Below, in pieces: positions 13,752 to 26,000 of a stretch of 64,000 nucleotides of DNA; position 1 is the first letter of the stretch, and every line of letters begins with the position of its first letter. A program made the position numbers and the translations under genes. Below the pieces are notes generated by a model, which had not been told where the DNA came from, did not search any database, and saw only the letters and a program-made list of their open reading frames with translations. Source of the stretch: Acanthamoeba castellanii str. Neff (Eukaryota; Discosea; Longamoebia; Acanthamoebidae); the NCBI RefSeq assembly GCF_000313135.1, contig NW_004457453.1, positions 181,088 through 245,087 on the forward strand, written 5' to 3'.

Positions 13752-15141
13752 TTACTGGACGTAGCCCTCGGGGAAGAGCTTGAGCTGGGTGTAGTAGTCG
13801 ACCCACTCCCTCAGCTTGGCTTCGCTGAACTCGGGGACGTCGTAGGTGAAGCCGGTCTTCTCGATGGCCGAGCCATCGACGCTCAGGGCGTTGTTGCCGA
13901 GGAGCTCCTTGTCGAGGTAGGGCGAGAGGGGAGTGACCTCGATACCCTTCTCCTTGGTCATCTTGCTCCACGGGGCGACGTGCTTGTCGTTGACCTGCGA
14001 CGTGACGGCGTCCATGCCGAGGGCCTTGGCCATGTTCGACTTGATCGAGCCGAAGAAATCAGTCTTGATGCCGAACATGCTGGCGAGGCATTTGTTCACA
14101 AGCTCCTGATCTGTAAGGAGAGATTTAGAGAAGAAGATTAGATGGGAAGAGCCTTTAATCTTTCATTTGAAAATGGGCGGGGATGGTTGGTGACAGACGT
14201 ACCAGTGCCGCTCTTGTCGGCAAGGTTGTAGGTGGCACCATCGTCGCCGTGAGTGCAGAGGTGGAAGAGGGCCTTGACAACATCGTGGACGTGCACGGTG
14301 TTAATCTTCATGTCACCGCTCCAGAGGAACTTCATCTTCTTGTCGAGGTGCTTGTAGATGGCGCCGCAGAGGATGCGAGGAGCTGAAGATACGAGGGACA
14401 GTGAGCATTGACGCAGATCAATGAAAGCATTAGGAGAACATTCGGGGGGGGGGGTGAATGGTACCAATGCCGGTCTTGTCGCCAGGGCCGTACACGATGG
14501 CGGGGCGCACAACGACAACGCTGAGGCCGGGGATCTTCTTGAGGTCCTCCTCGCACTGCAGCTTCCACTTGGCGAGGTTGGTCCAGGGGTCGACCTTGCC
14601 GCTCTCGTCCTTGGCCTTGTTGCTGGGCTCGTAGACCTGGGCAGTCGAGACCTCGATGAACCTCTTGACGCCCTGCTTGGCGGCCTCCTGGGCGCAGGAG
14701 ACAGACAGGTGGTGCACGCGCTCCTTGTAGACCTCGTCGTTGTGGCCGTACTTGGTCTCGGCGGCGCAGTTGATGACGTAATCAAACTTGATGCCGGTGT
14801 CGCTCCAGATGGAGGCAATCGAGACTAGAGGATGAGGGGGTAAACATCAGCCAAATGAGGTCCAAGCAACAATATCACAAGAACGTTGTCATAGAATTAA
14901 CACTGAATGAATGAGGGAAAATGGTAGTCGGGGGATACGAACCAGGGCTGACGAGGTTCTTCTGCATGAAGTTGGCCTTCTCGAAGAGAGCCTCCTCCTG
15001 GGGGCTCAGGTAGGAGAGGCTGGGGAGGACCTTATCAACAGAGGTCACAGCAGCGAGGTCATTCTCCACCAGGTACTTGACGAGGTTGCGGCCGATGAAG
15101 CCAGTAGCACCCAGAACCAACACGTTCGGCTTGCCGTCCAT
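13752..15141 (-). CDS. NAD-dependent epimerase/dehydratase (extended SDR) family protein
   Basis: The protein begins MDGKPNVLVLGATGFIGRN, a Rossmann nucleotide-binding start with GxxGxxG. It continues with VINCAAETKYGHND, RFIEVSTAQVYEPS and VVVVRPAIVYGPGDKTG, all classical positions of extended SDR enzymes. Later exons give INTVHVHDVVKALFHL and a C-terminal substrate-binding half ending LKLFPEGYVQ before TAA. Start ATG is 15139-15141; introns sit near 14100-14200, 14380-14465 and 14825-14945. The usual YxxxK dyad appears altered: the segment before LQCEEDL reads LAKWK, without the Tyr. Sugar-nucleotide epimerase, hydroxysteroid dehydrogenase-like or non-catalytic roles are all possible. Confidence 0.88.
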
Positions 15142-15899
15142 TTGAAGAAATGTAGAAAGTAGATCTGGAGAGAGTTGAGAAGAAGATTTTAGCAAATGTG
15201 CCTGCTCTCGCTACGCGCAGATTGGGGTACTGACAAGAAGTAGTAGAAGAAAAATGAGGTTCACCTGCGCCCAAACACGCACTACAACCCTAAAGTAGTA
15301 AGCGACACGCGTGTGTAGAAGGCCTCCTCGATTTGCGAATAACAAAAGGCACGAAAAACAACAACAACAAGGTGGCGCCGTGGGCTGACCCCCGTGGGTA
15401 GACGTACGTGTGTAAAGTGGGTGTTTGGTTGTTGTGAAGGCGAGTGAGAAGGGAAGGAGGCACGCGCACTCTGTCTCTCTGTCTAACAAAAACAAGCTGC
15501 TTGGCGACGGCTGTCGGTCTTGACAGAACGAAAAGACCACCGCTGAACAGTGGTGTTCCATTGGCCGGACACTTCGCCGTTTGCCATTCGCCGACCAGCC
15601 ACCCGGTTTGAAATTGGATTGGCGTAGCCTCGAAATTAAGGGCAGCCGCTCAACCGCTGCTGTGTGCCGCCGTGGGTCGAAGACACCGTGTCGCGCTGCA
15701 CCACCCCTTCACCGAAGGTCCGCAAACACAAAAAAAACACACAGACAAACAAATAAACAAATGTGAAAACAAAAACGTCAAGGAAAAAAAAAGTTATTAT
15801 TTGTCATACATAATAATAACTGAGGTTGGTTATACATGGAAAAACAAAGACGCAAAACCGGGAGAAAAAGGGCGCGGGCCTTCGCGTGTGATTCAGCCT
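15142..15899. other. Intergenic / probable 5' leader of epimerase-like gene
   Basis: The 758 bases between two minus-strand genes probably contain the promoter and perhaps a spliced 5' leader of the epimerase-like gene (GTACCCC donor-like sites near 15225 and 15375). An A-rich block at 15725-15860 is likely the 3' region of the lipase gene. No coding sequence is supported. Confidence 0.5.
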
Positions 15900-18045
15900 C
15901 TACGCTCGCCGCAGCTTGCCAGCGTTGCGGATGAGGCTGTCGATGGGGTCGAACACGGTGTCGCGCGCATCGTGCGCCCACACGACGTCCATGTGCTCGT
16001 AGTGCGGGATCTCGCTGTGGTGGACGAGGTCGACCTCCTTGCTGGCCTGCAGCGTCTCCACCAGGGCCTTGCCCTGGACCAGCTTGTCCTTCCCGCCATA
16101 GAACAGCGCCACCGGGCACCCGATGTTGGCCACTGAGTAGACCTTGGCTCGCTCTTCTCTCTCGCTCGCCGCCTCGGGACCCAGCTCGTCGTCTGCGATG
16201 GTGTCCTTCCTACACCCGTCGTCATCAGCACTCGCACCCAACACCCGCGCACACACACGCACACGCACGCGCACGCGCACCTCATGGCGGTGTAGGGCTT
16301 GAGCTGGCCGGTTCTTGTGATCTCGCCCCAGTGGTGGATGAGGCGGGACGAAACCGGGCGTGGCGTGAAGAGGAAGTACTTGGTCTTGCGCCAGTGGCAC
16401 CAGTACGTGTCCCCCCAGGAGAATAGATAGTTGAACATGTTGTAGGCCAGATGCCCGAACGCCTGTACCGTGCAATCGCAGCCAACAACAATCCGGTGAG
16501 TCTGTGCACAGGACAAGGAGGTGTGGTGTGTGTGGTGTGTGTGTGTGGTGTGTGTGTGTGTGTGTGTGTGTGTTGTGTGTTGTGTGAAGGGACTCTCACC
16601 TGCGGGGCCATCAGTCGCTGCACGACATACATCACGGGAATGAACGAGCATTCGCCGAAGAGCTGGTAAAAGATGCACGAGGGCATGGACACCATGGCCT
16701 CAAGCGCCCAGTGTCTGCGGGAACACGCGACACAAAGAGACACAGTCAATACGAGAAGAAGCGCTCGCCGACCGCCGGCATCTCCGGCAACGGGGAGAGT
16801 GCGAGCAGCAGGCATCCAAGTACCCGAGACGACCGATGTAGAAGGCGGGGGCGAGGGCCACGAAGAGTTCGAGCTTCTGCGCCACTTGCGGATTGCGCGA
16901 CAGGCCGACGAACGCCTGTGCGTTGCCCTGCGAGTGGCCCACGAACACCACCTTTTCGTGTCCGGTGGCCCTGCTCGCAGAAAGGGAAGCGCGGGTGAGC
17001 TAAAAACAATAAAACAATTCAAATAAAAAATAAAAGCAAAAGAATACAGAATAAATGAATAATAAAAACCGCAACACGACAAAGTACTTGGTAACGTAGT
17101 CGACGAAGGCAGGGAAGTCGAAGTGGCCCAGCTCGTCAAGGCCCCACTCCCAGTACTGTGCCTCGTGCGGCTTCATGGTGGTGTGACCCTTCTCGTGGAT
17201 GCATCGGTTGTTGCCGAGCCACACGTCGTATCTGCCCACGTGCCACCCTCAGCGAAAGCCAACGTCGCGCGCCACAGAGCGAAAAGCGCGACACGACACG
17301 ACACGATACGCGCGTGCGCACGCACGCAAAAAGCAAGCATTCTGGCAGCGAGGCACGCACCCCTTATTGGCAAAGTGGAAGGCCATGCTGTCCTCCTCGC
17401 TGGTGACGAAGATGCCGGACGACTGGAACAGACCGTGCTGGAGGAGGATCGGCGGGAGGGACAGGTCGCGCGCGTCCTTCTTGAAGACGCGGAAGCAGTG
17501 CAGGATGTAGCCGTCCTCGGTCGTGACCTCGTGCCGCTCGCAGTCGAAGCCATGATCCTCGACGTAGAACTCTACATTATGTAGAGTCAGAAGAAGTAGA
17601 AGTAGAAGAGCCAAAAATCGTTCTACATGGAGCTGTTGATGTTGTTGGGGGTGGCGAGTGAGTACGCACCAGTGTCGAAGCTGTGCTTAACCTCATCGAC
17701 GAGCACGGCCTTGGTGCCGTGCAGCTCTGCTGGTCGAAGTAGTCGCTGGAGGGCCACGTCCGGGCGCCACCACCTGCCGCTCATGAACTCGACGTAGAGC
17801 TACATTGTGCTACGGCGGTTGGTTTCTTTGAAGATTGATGGTGGATGGAGGAGGAAAGGAAGAGAAGAAAAGAGAGATGTAGGAGGAGAAGGGAGAGGGG
17901 CGCGTACTCGCCAGTAGGCCACGAGGACCACAAACCCGAGGAGAAGGGAGGAGATGCAGTGGCCCGCCAGACAGCGGACCGTACGGCTGAGCCCGAGCAC
18001 GCACACCACGAAGCAAATGCCTGCTCCTGTCGCAAACTCCACCAT
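15900..18045 (-). CDS. Acid lipase family (lysosomal/gastric lipase-like) alpha/beta hydrolase
   Basis: The first exon from ATG 18043-18045 encodes two hydrophobic stretches (GICFVVCVLGL and ISSLLLGFVVLVAYW). LYVEFMSGRWWRPD follows after an intron at about 17800-17910. The lipase proper then starts with FDCERHEVTTEDGYIL and LPPILLQHGLFQSSG. Diagnostic acid-lipase segments are YDVWLGNNR, the nucleophile elbow VGHSQGNAQAF, the Asp region FYGGKDKLV, and the catalytic His region HYEHMDVVWAHDA. It would hydrolyse cholesteryl esters or triglycerides, and in this family usually in lysosomes. The membrane-embedded N-terminus is longer than the simple signal peptide of animal acid lipases, suggesting anchoring in the endomembrane system. 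TAG stop is 15900-15902. Introns carry TG repeats (16515-16585) and ACACG repeats. Confidence 0.9.
16515..16587. repeat. (TG)n microsatellite in lipase intron
   Basis: Interrupted TG dinucleotides on the plus strand (CA on the transcribed strand) between two lipase exons. Confidence 0.93.
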
Positions 18046-18771
18046 CTCTGCAAAGGGGATGAAGGGAATGGAATGATGGAGGGAAAGTGTGAATTGGAAG
18101 ATGAAAAAAAAATAATGGACGTAAAAATGGAACGGTACTTGCAAAGGGACCAGCAGGCGAGATGTTGTTGAAGGAATCGAATCCACTCTGTTCGATTTCG
18201 TGACGCAGTGGAACACAAGCAACAAGGCCAGACTGTGGCAGTTGAGATTCACGTTCTTGTCATTTCCGTTTTGTGGCCTCGAAACTCCCGCGCAGCTCCG
18301 GCCGGAACACAAGCGAAGTCCCCCCACAATGTGTGGAATCTGATGAGATATTTTATTTCTTTGGGGGCAAAACATCCGCAGTGACCAGAAAGGTGTTGTG
18401 TTCACACCATAGTCATTTATTGACTTGCATGGAGATGGCTGGAGGTCAAATAAAATATCAGCCTTTGAGCTGTTTGAAAGTGGTATTAGTTGCTCCTGAA
18501 ATGCAGTTAATCACTGGGTGCCAAAAACCTGACTTATGAACAGGTTATTGAGGTCTGGTGCAAGCAGCTTGCCCCAGAAGATAAGATATCTTTTTATCAC
18601 ATCATCCACAACAAACACAAGAAACATGTTGGTCTGTTTTCGCTCTTAGTGTCGACAAATAGATTAAGGCAAACGCTGCCCATTCTCAAACCAATTAAGT
18701 TTGGCCAATCGGATCGCTTATCCGCCATTGATCACCGAATAAAGAGCCGGCTTTGCCGCGAGAAGGAGAAG
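18046..18771. other. Divergent intergenic region with a 261-base CpG-free patch
   Basis: Lies between lipase (-) and GT61 (+) starts. The central part 18379-18639 contains no CpG and is AT-richer than either flank. One frame from 18537 reads YEQVIEVWCKQLAPEDKI, then SFYHIIHNKHKKHV, without a start or flanking support, suggesting a coding relic. The proximal 130 bases before 18772 look like a normal promoter flank. Confidence 0.55.
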
Positions 18772-21700
18772 ATGATAACGAAACTCGCGCGAGCCCCTTC
18801 GGCGAGGCGAGCAAGCGGCCTGCTCGCCCAGCTGTGGCAGTGGCGCGCAGTGGCCCTCGTGCTCGGGCTGGTCGTGTGGAGCGGCCTCCTGCTTCAGCAC
18901 CAACTTCGGTTCGCGGCCAACTACAATGTCGACCAAGCAGGGGCCGACCTGGGCTCGAGCCTTGCAGTCGACGACGACGGCTTCGGCTCGCCCCAGCCCC
19001 AACCCATCACCCCCGACAATGACGAGCGCAGCGCCAAGGCCGCTTCGACTTTGGCTCCGCCATTGTCCGGAGCTGTTGAGCGAGTTGATGAAGAGTCGGT
19101 AGAGGGGAAGGTGGTGCGGCTGGTGGAAGCGAAGGGGGTCTACAAGCCGTTCCGAACGGCGGTGGACCTGCTCGAAGAGGACCCCAACGACGTACCGCCC
19201 CTCGTGCGCGCCTGGCGCCGCGGCCTTTTGGATTTTCACGACATCAGGTACTCCCAACTAATACCTTCCATAATACTTCGTTGCAAAGGAGAACAGGGAA
19301 TATAAATATTAATTATAATAACAATAAAGAAGGAGAACGGAGACGAACGATTTATTATCGTTATTGCTGTTATTTTTGATATGGCTGACTAAAGACAAAG
19401 GCCACCTCCACCCAGCGTCACAGAGCGCTCGAAGAGCTCGGACATCCAGTACACCAAGCTGGACAAGCTGCTGCACCTGCACAACGGCAAGCAACAGTTT
19501 GGCCCGCTCTTCAACTACGAGTTCTGCAGGGTACGTCTCCCCCTTCACATTTCTCATCACTCGCTGGTCTTTCGTTCTTGTGCTTTCTTCGCTTTCGTTC
19601 TCTTTCTCTTTCTCTTCCGCTGGGCGCTCTCTGACTGGTGTGAACACACCACACACCACACACACCCCACACAACCCCACACACTCCACACCCCACACAC
19701 ACCACACACACCACACACACCACACACACCACACACACCACACACACCACACACCACACTCGCAGCACGTCGCAGACAAGTGCGTGCTGCACGATGAAGC
19801 GCGATGCCGGGTTCGGTTGTCTTGCGCCTGGTGCCCCACCACATCGCTCTGCGTGCAAACAGGTACCGTGTGCACCCCATCCCCCTGCACATGCACTTGG
19901 GTCGCTAACCAAACCACCCGCTTGGGGCGGCGGCGGGGCGTGCAGGGCTCAAGACGGCGTTGGGCGATGACTACTGCGACGGCAAGCTGGAGTCGAACAC
20001 CCTGGAGGGCTACAACGCCGCCAACCCGCACAACCCGCTGCGAGTCGTGAGTCGCTACAGCGACGGACAGCTCCACGGTACTGCTGTCGACCACCACTAG
20101 AGGACAAGACCCGATTGGTCAGTGGAACTCACGTAGCATGTTCGTCGTGGTCATCAGGTGTTGGGGAAGGTGGTGGCGAATCGGAACAGTGCGAGCACTA
20201 CATCCACGGCATGCCTCATATGACCCACCCTGGTATGCGCGGCTGCGCCTCGTTTGTGTCATGCGTTGATTTTGATGATGTTGATGATGTTGATGATGTT
20301 GATGCTGTTGGTGTTGATGTTTGATTATGTGTTGGTGATGGTGCGCCCGGGTGTGCGGCTGCAGCGGACAACTCAGTGGCCATGTACTTCCACTGGTATG
20401 CGGACTATTTGCTCGGCTGGTGGGCTGACTTTGAGGGGCGGGAGCACGAGGACCACGTCGTCATTGTCGACCGCGATGCCATGACTACACGGTTCGCTCT
20501 TACCACCACCGCCGCCGCCACCAGTGTCGATCGAGCTCAACGTCGCTTTTTCTCTTCTCTCTTCTTCTCTCTTTTGGCTCGATCTGCCGCAGGAACGGTC
20601 TGTTCTCGCAGTACGGACTGTTCTCCCGCCACGAGTGCTATCGCTATCGCTCCGAGCTCAAGGAAAACACCTGTTTCACCATGGTCAAGCAGCCCGTGAC
20701 CACTGGTACGCCCGGCCTTCTTCTTGTGGAATACAATCTTTATTATTATTTGTGCATTATTTCTTAATTCTTATCTTATTGTTGTTATGCCATTATTTAT
20801 TTCTTTATTTTGATTATCAAAGTACTATTAATGTGGTGGAACGGCAGCGCGGGACTGGACGGACTTTGCGAGCTGGGCGTTGCAGCGATTGGAGATCAAG
20901 GTCGAGCGACCCACCGAGTCGCACGTGGGCATCATCTCGCGCAGCTTCAAACGGTTCCTGCTCAACGAACAGGTTCGTTCTTCTTTCGTTCTGTTCTTCC
21001 TTCCTCGTCCACCAGTGCGCTCGCTCGTTTGCTGCTCGCACGCAGCTGACATGGTCATTTCATCGCTTTATTTTTTTCCATGACGGCCGCAGGAATTGTT
21101 GCATGCAACGCTTCAGCTGAACGTGTCGGCTGAGCTGCTTCTGTTTGACACGCTCCCGTTTTATCAGCAAGTCCAAGCCCTACGCCGGTACGACACACGA
21201 CACGACCAACGACACTGGGGTCGTGAAAACACTCAAACATTGTCATCGTCATCTTCTTCCACCGCCCAATCAGAACTACGGTGTTGGTCGGAATGCACGG
21301 CTCGGGCTTGACGAACGCGCTGTATCTACAGCGTGGAGCCGTTTTGCTCCAGATCATGCCATTCAAGACAGGTCGCGTGTGGCGTGTCGTGCGCGTGTGT
21401 GTGCACCCGACTCGATTGGTGGATGGGGCCAGGCGTGTGTGTGTGTGTGTGTGTCCTTTGGTGTCTGATCGCCTGATCAACAGTCTTCCCTTCCCTTCCC
21501 CAATTGGCAATGTCGATCAATGTACCCTGCAGGTGGTGGAGCAGCGGCCTACCAGGGCTTCACGCACGGCGCGGGCGCTGTCTACAAGGTCGCCACCCCT
21601 CACTCCCACTTCCCCCCCCCAACACCCAACACCCAACACCCAACACCCAACACCCAACACCCAACACCCAACACCCAACATTCCATTCCATTCCCTCTCT

Positions 21701-22124
21701 CACTCTCTCTCGCACTCTCTTGTGTTCTCCTTCGCACTTTGTTCGCCCCCAAAAAACGGCACACAGGAATGGACCAATCCGTGTCAGGAATGCACGGTGA
21801 TGCACTGGGACATTCTCAATGAGCAAGAAAAGGCCGACAAGGCGGGGATCCTAGGTACAACGTCAACCGCCTCCCCTCCCCACTGTTCTTCATTCTTGCT
21901 CTTCACATCGTTCTCGCTAATCCGGGTGGTCTCTGTGGTGTGTGTCATGTGGGACCGGCGTGTCATGTGATGCAGAGCGAGGAGGATGGAGTGCCAGCGG
22001 TAGCCTCTACTTCTGGTTTTGGGTCAACCAGGAGACCTACGTGGACCCCAAGCAGTTCCAGGCGCTGATCCGCGATGCCTTGAGCGCTGACTACCTCCAC
22101 GCTCCCCAGGAGGGCGGTGACTAA
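18772..22124 (+). CDS. GT61-type (DUF563) type II membrane glycosyltransferase
   Basis: A short cytoplasmic N-terminus is followed by one transmembrane helix (WRAVALVLGLVVWSGLLL), then a lumenal stem and catalytic domain in about ten exons. The GT61 signature is clear: VGMHGSGLTNALYLQRG, then VLLQIMPF. WADFEGREHEDHVVIVDRD and VGIISRSFKRFLL fit the N-terminal half. GT61 members include EOGT, POMGNT2 and plant beta-1,2-xylosyltransferase, which act in the ER or Golgi on protein glycans. The middle contains a Cys-rich stretch, KCVLHDEARCRVRLSCAWC followed by PTTSLC, resembling a PSI module. The protein ends AQEGGD-like (LHAPQEGGD) at TAA near 22122-22124. The start chosen is ATG 18772; ATG 18649 in frame would add 41 residues before the membrane helix. 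Donor sugar is unknown. Confidence 0.87.
19642..19759. repeat. Interrupted CCACACACA repeat in GT61 intron
   Basis: Repeating 9-base CCACACACA units (about eight regular copies) in the pyrimidine side of an intron ending at the CAG near 19764. Confidence 0.92.
20266..20322. repeat. GATGTTGAT 9-bp repeat in GT61 intron
   Basis: Four to five TGATGATGT/TGATGTT units, an unusual trinucleotide-like repeat among the CA/TG repeats of this window. Confidence 0.85.
21621..21680. repeat. AACACCC 7-bp tandem array in GT61 intron
   Basis: About eight perfect copies of AACACCC. It is telomere-like in appearance but does not match common telomere repeats and is flanked by exons. Confidence 0.93.
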
Positions 22125-23078
22125 GTGCCAAAGGCTTACATTTCTGTGGGCACAAACCAAATGACAACCACAACCAGGAAGGCGGTGGGAGGGCAGACAA
22201 AAAGGTGGATGTTGAAATAGGTCACCTTGTTCCCACATACAAAATCTTTGCACTACCACCACATCCTCAACAGCCATCCAACCCACTGGCAGTGCAAAAG
22301 CAATATCTCTGCTGAATGCCTGTGGCAAAACAAAAGATAAGAAGATTGGGGCACACAAGTTAAACACCCTCAAACACACTGACAAACAACCAAGAACTTG
22401 CACTCATTTGAAATGAGAGGTCAAAAAATGAGTGTGGCATTTTTGTTGTGCTAAAACTGTGTCAGATTTGGATCTGAATGTGTGATATTGACATGCTAGA
22501 CCACTGCTGATAAGTGATATTGAGGGACTTGAGGTGAAAAAGATTTCATAAAAACTTGGAATGTGTGGAGTTAAAAGTGATTTTATCAGTGTGATGGAAT
22601 TTTATTCCAGCACAGTTACTTTTACAGTTTTTGTTGTCATGTACACAAAGGTGCAAGTCACCCTGTTATCAGCCATGGCCAACCACAAGGAACTGTTTCC
22701 ATGTTTCTGCCTGAAAGAGGTAACTACCCCATACATTCATGCTATTTTCAAAGCCCATCATTCTATGAAACTGAACTACATTCTATTGTGTACATGCACA
22801 CAAATCTTTGCTCCTTTATCTCCTCCTGGTAAGATATTTTTGGTTGTCACATACATGTACATGATAGAAAGTGGTCATTCCAGACCTAACCTCACCCAAA
22901 GAAGTGGACAGATGGAATGTTAACCAGCTCTGGAAGCACAAAAAGGCTTGGTATTTTCTGTGGATTGCCTCACAGTTTCGCCCCAGGTTTCCCGTTTTTG
23001 CGGACCTTCGTTCTTTTTCTTTCTCCCTTTGTGCTCGGCTTTCTTTTCCTCTTATCCCTTCATACACGACACATCCTC
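22125..23078. other. Intergenic region dominated by a 794-base CpG-free island
   Basis: From 22185 to 22978 there is not one CpG, although exons on both sides carry many per line of 60 bases. TG and CA are abundant and AT content is raised. No complete gene is visible. One frame near 22871-22977 gives PDLTSPKEVDRWNVNQLWKH, then KKAWYFLWIASQ, which looks like decayed coding sequence with weak resemblance to importin-beta-type repeats. The last 100 bases (22980-23078) return to normal pyrimidine-rich promoter sequence before the next gene. Confidence 0.75.
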
Positions 23079-26000
23079 ATGTTAACTGATACCAACCACA
23101 CCATCAACCCTCCAACATCAACTTTCACTTCTCGACCGTCTGGTGGTGGTCCCGATTCCCCGCTGCCCTCCTCTCCCAACCACGACCACAACAAGAAGGG
23201 TGGCGGCCACAAGAAGCCGCCCTACCTCGTCCAGACCCGCGTGCTCGGCGGCCGTCAGCAGAACTATGCCTTCGCCTCAAGTGTTGACCCCAAGCTGGTC
23301 AAATTCAACCGCACGCGCGAGGTGATCGCCGTGGCCAGCGGGCACTGCCACCTCTGGTTCCAGTACGCCCCGCCGTGCAACGTGCGCCTGGCCATCTACG
23401 ACGCCGCCACTCTCCGCCCGCTCCGGCTGTTCGACCTCCTGGCCGGCCCGCTGGTCGAGCACCTGGCCTGGCACCCGACAAAGCCCATCGTCGCCCTCGC
23501 CACCTCCATGGTAACGCTCCACCACCTTCTTTTTCTCCTCCTTGCTAGCGCCCCTTGGTGATGAGCTTTAGTATCTCGACCGCCGAGGCCGAGTGCCCTC
23601 CCGAGAAATTGAGCGTAAGGGGCGTGCATTTGGCCGAAAGTGCACCCTCGGTTAAAAAACGATTTGCGTCGACAAACACCAAAAGCTGCGCTCTTTTGGT
23701 TTTGTTTCGCTTTTGTTTATTGTTTTTTTCAAATTGCAAATGAAACACAAGCTCTGTACTTCATTTGTCTCACTATTATTGTACTACTTTCATAGGTTTT
23801 TATTACATTTTTTTAATAACAATTGTTGTCATAATGTTCGTATGTGTGGCAGCTGGACTACTTTGGACAGCAGTACATGGGCGGCCAGCTGTTTCTGCTC
23901 AATTGGAAGACGGGCCAGCGCGCCGCTCTGCTGAAGGAGGGCAGGCCCGTGACCTACTGCCACTTCACGGACGACGGCCGCCTCGTGTTCCGGGTCGCCG
24001 GGCGCGGTGACCTCGGCGAGCAGGACGCCTGCTACGTCGTCGGCAAGGACGTCTACGGCACGTGGCGCAACGGCTGCGTGCGATTGGACCGCCTGCGCGC
24101 CGTGGACGAGCTTGAGGGTCGGCACAAGACTGGCAACCACAACCACAACCACCACAGCCACGCCGACGGCGACGATGGTGACCACCCGACGTTTAGCCGG
24201 AAGCGGGCCAAGGAGGAGAGCGACGAGATGATGGTCACCTACTGCTTCGTCGAGGAAGACATCGTGGCCAGCCCCGCACCGCCGCCCGCGGCCCGTCGTA
24301 GTAGTAGTGGCAGCAGTAGCGACCAGGCGGCCGGGGCTGCACCAACGAATAAGCCGGCGTGCAAGCCGACCCTGTTCCAGGGCGAGGTCGCGAAGGAGAC
24401 CAAGTGGGAGCGCAAGCTGCGGCGGATCGCCGAAGCTCAGGGCAAGCACTACGAGACCAGCAAGACAGTGTGGGGTGTCGACTTCCACGACGACGACACC
24501 CTGGCCGTCACCAAGGTACCCTGGCGCCCCAACCATATATTTATATAAAGGAATGTAACATTGCTCTCTATTGCTGACATGTGGTTGTTAATTGATTGAT
24601 GGGGGTTGTAGTGGGACAAGTCGCTGGAGGTGTGGTCGCGACGGCCGGAGAAGAACAAGGACTGGAGCAAGAAGATGAACATCTACAGCCACTACGACAG
24701 CGGGCTCCAGATCCAGTCACTCAAGGACACCACCGGCGAGGACGCAGTGATCGTCACCGAGGGCCTTGACCACACCCGCTGGCGCATCGTCAAGATTTGT
24801 ACTCCACCCCACTCCTCACACCGACTGGATAGTCGTGGTTAAGGTGTCGGCTGACGTGTGTCTCGTCGCGGTGCAGTGATTCCGAGCGGCCGAACGGCGT
24901 GGGCGCGACACTTTGACTTGGGCGTGAACTACACCGCGCGGATGAATCGCACCGGGCACACGCTGGTCGAATGCAGCGAGCTTCCTCCGGAGAACGCCCG
25001 ACTCATCGCCCCCGACGGCAAGATGACCGTACGCTTTGTTCCTTACACGTCATCACCGAATCTTCATCATTGCTCACATTCTTCTTCCTTCTTTCGATAT
25101 TCCTCTCATCTAGACCACCTCGATCATGAGTCCGCTGTTGCACGGCGTGACCCTCTACAATTTCTGCCAGAAGCAAACTGACGAATGTACATCCCCAATT
25201 CTCGTGTGTTCCTTTGTTATTTGTTTTTATTTTTATTCACGATTAATAAAGAACTAAATAACTAAATAACTAAATAACTAACTAACCTTGTTGGTTCAGT
25301 CTTTTACTGTTCCAAGGAAGAGGGCCAGCCCATCATGCTGTGCCAGTTCAACCCCGTCAAGAACACCTACACCAAGCTGTTCCCGCTCTCGGCGTTCGGT
25401 CCCAACGTGGAGCGACTGCGCAACGGCGTCTACGTGCGAGGTACGCCGGGCGCCTCATCTCTCTCCTCCGGGCGATCGATGCGCTTACCGGTAAGCTGTT
25501 GTGGTGTTGTACCGTGTGTGTGTCGTGCCGTGCAGATGCTCTGGGAGAGGGGCTGATCGTGGACGTTACGACACGATTCAAGACTATCAACATTGTGCGA
25601 ATTGATCTCAACACGCACAAGAAGGTTCAGCCCTTCGCTCATCGTTTGCCACACCAACCAACTCGTTCTGAAAGGCGCAACACGACACGACACACGACAC
25701 GCGCTACAGGTCTGGGAAGTCCCGGTGAAGTACGACGTGTGCGAGATAGCGCTGTTGGAGGAGGCCGGCGCGGTGGCCTTCGCCCAGCCGGAGGGCTACC
25801 TGGGCCTCCTCTCGTGCGCCGACGGGAAGAAGCTCCACTGGGAGCAGGTCCGGGTCAGTGACGTCGTCACGCCCATCACGAGCCTCTCCGCCAAGGGCGC
25901 CCAGATCGCGCTGGGCACCACCGACGGCCGAGTCGTCCTGTACCAAGTACGTTGCCCATTGTATTAGTTATTTGTTGTTGAATTCATTTGTGTGTGAGTG

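Noticed and set aside
21621..21680. AACACCC array considered as an interstitial telomere
   Set aside because: The unit does not match common telomere repeats, is only about eight copies, and lies between exons of the GT61 gene.
22561..22923. 120-codon open frame inside the CpG-free island
   Set aside because: No recognisable domain, no splice-supported partner exon, and length expected by chance in AT-richer DNA. I keep the island, not this frame, as the finding.
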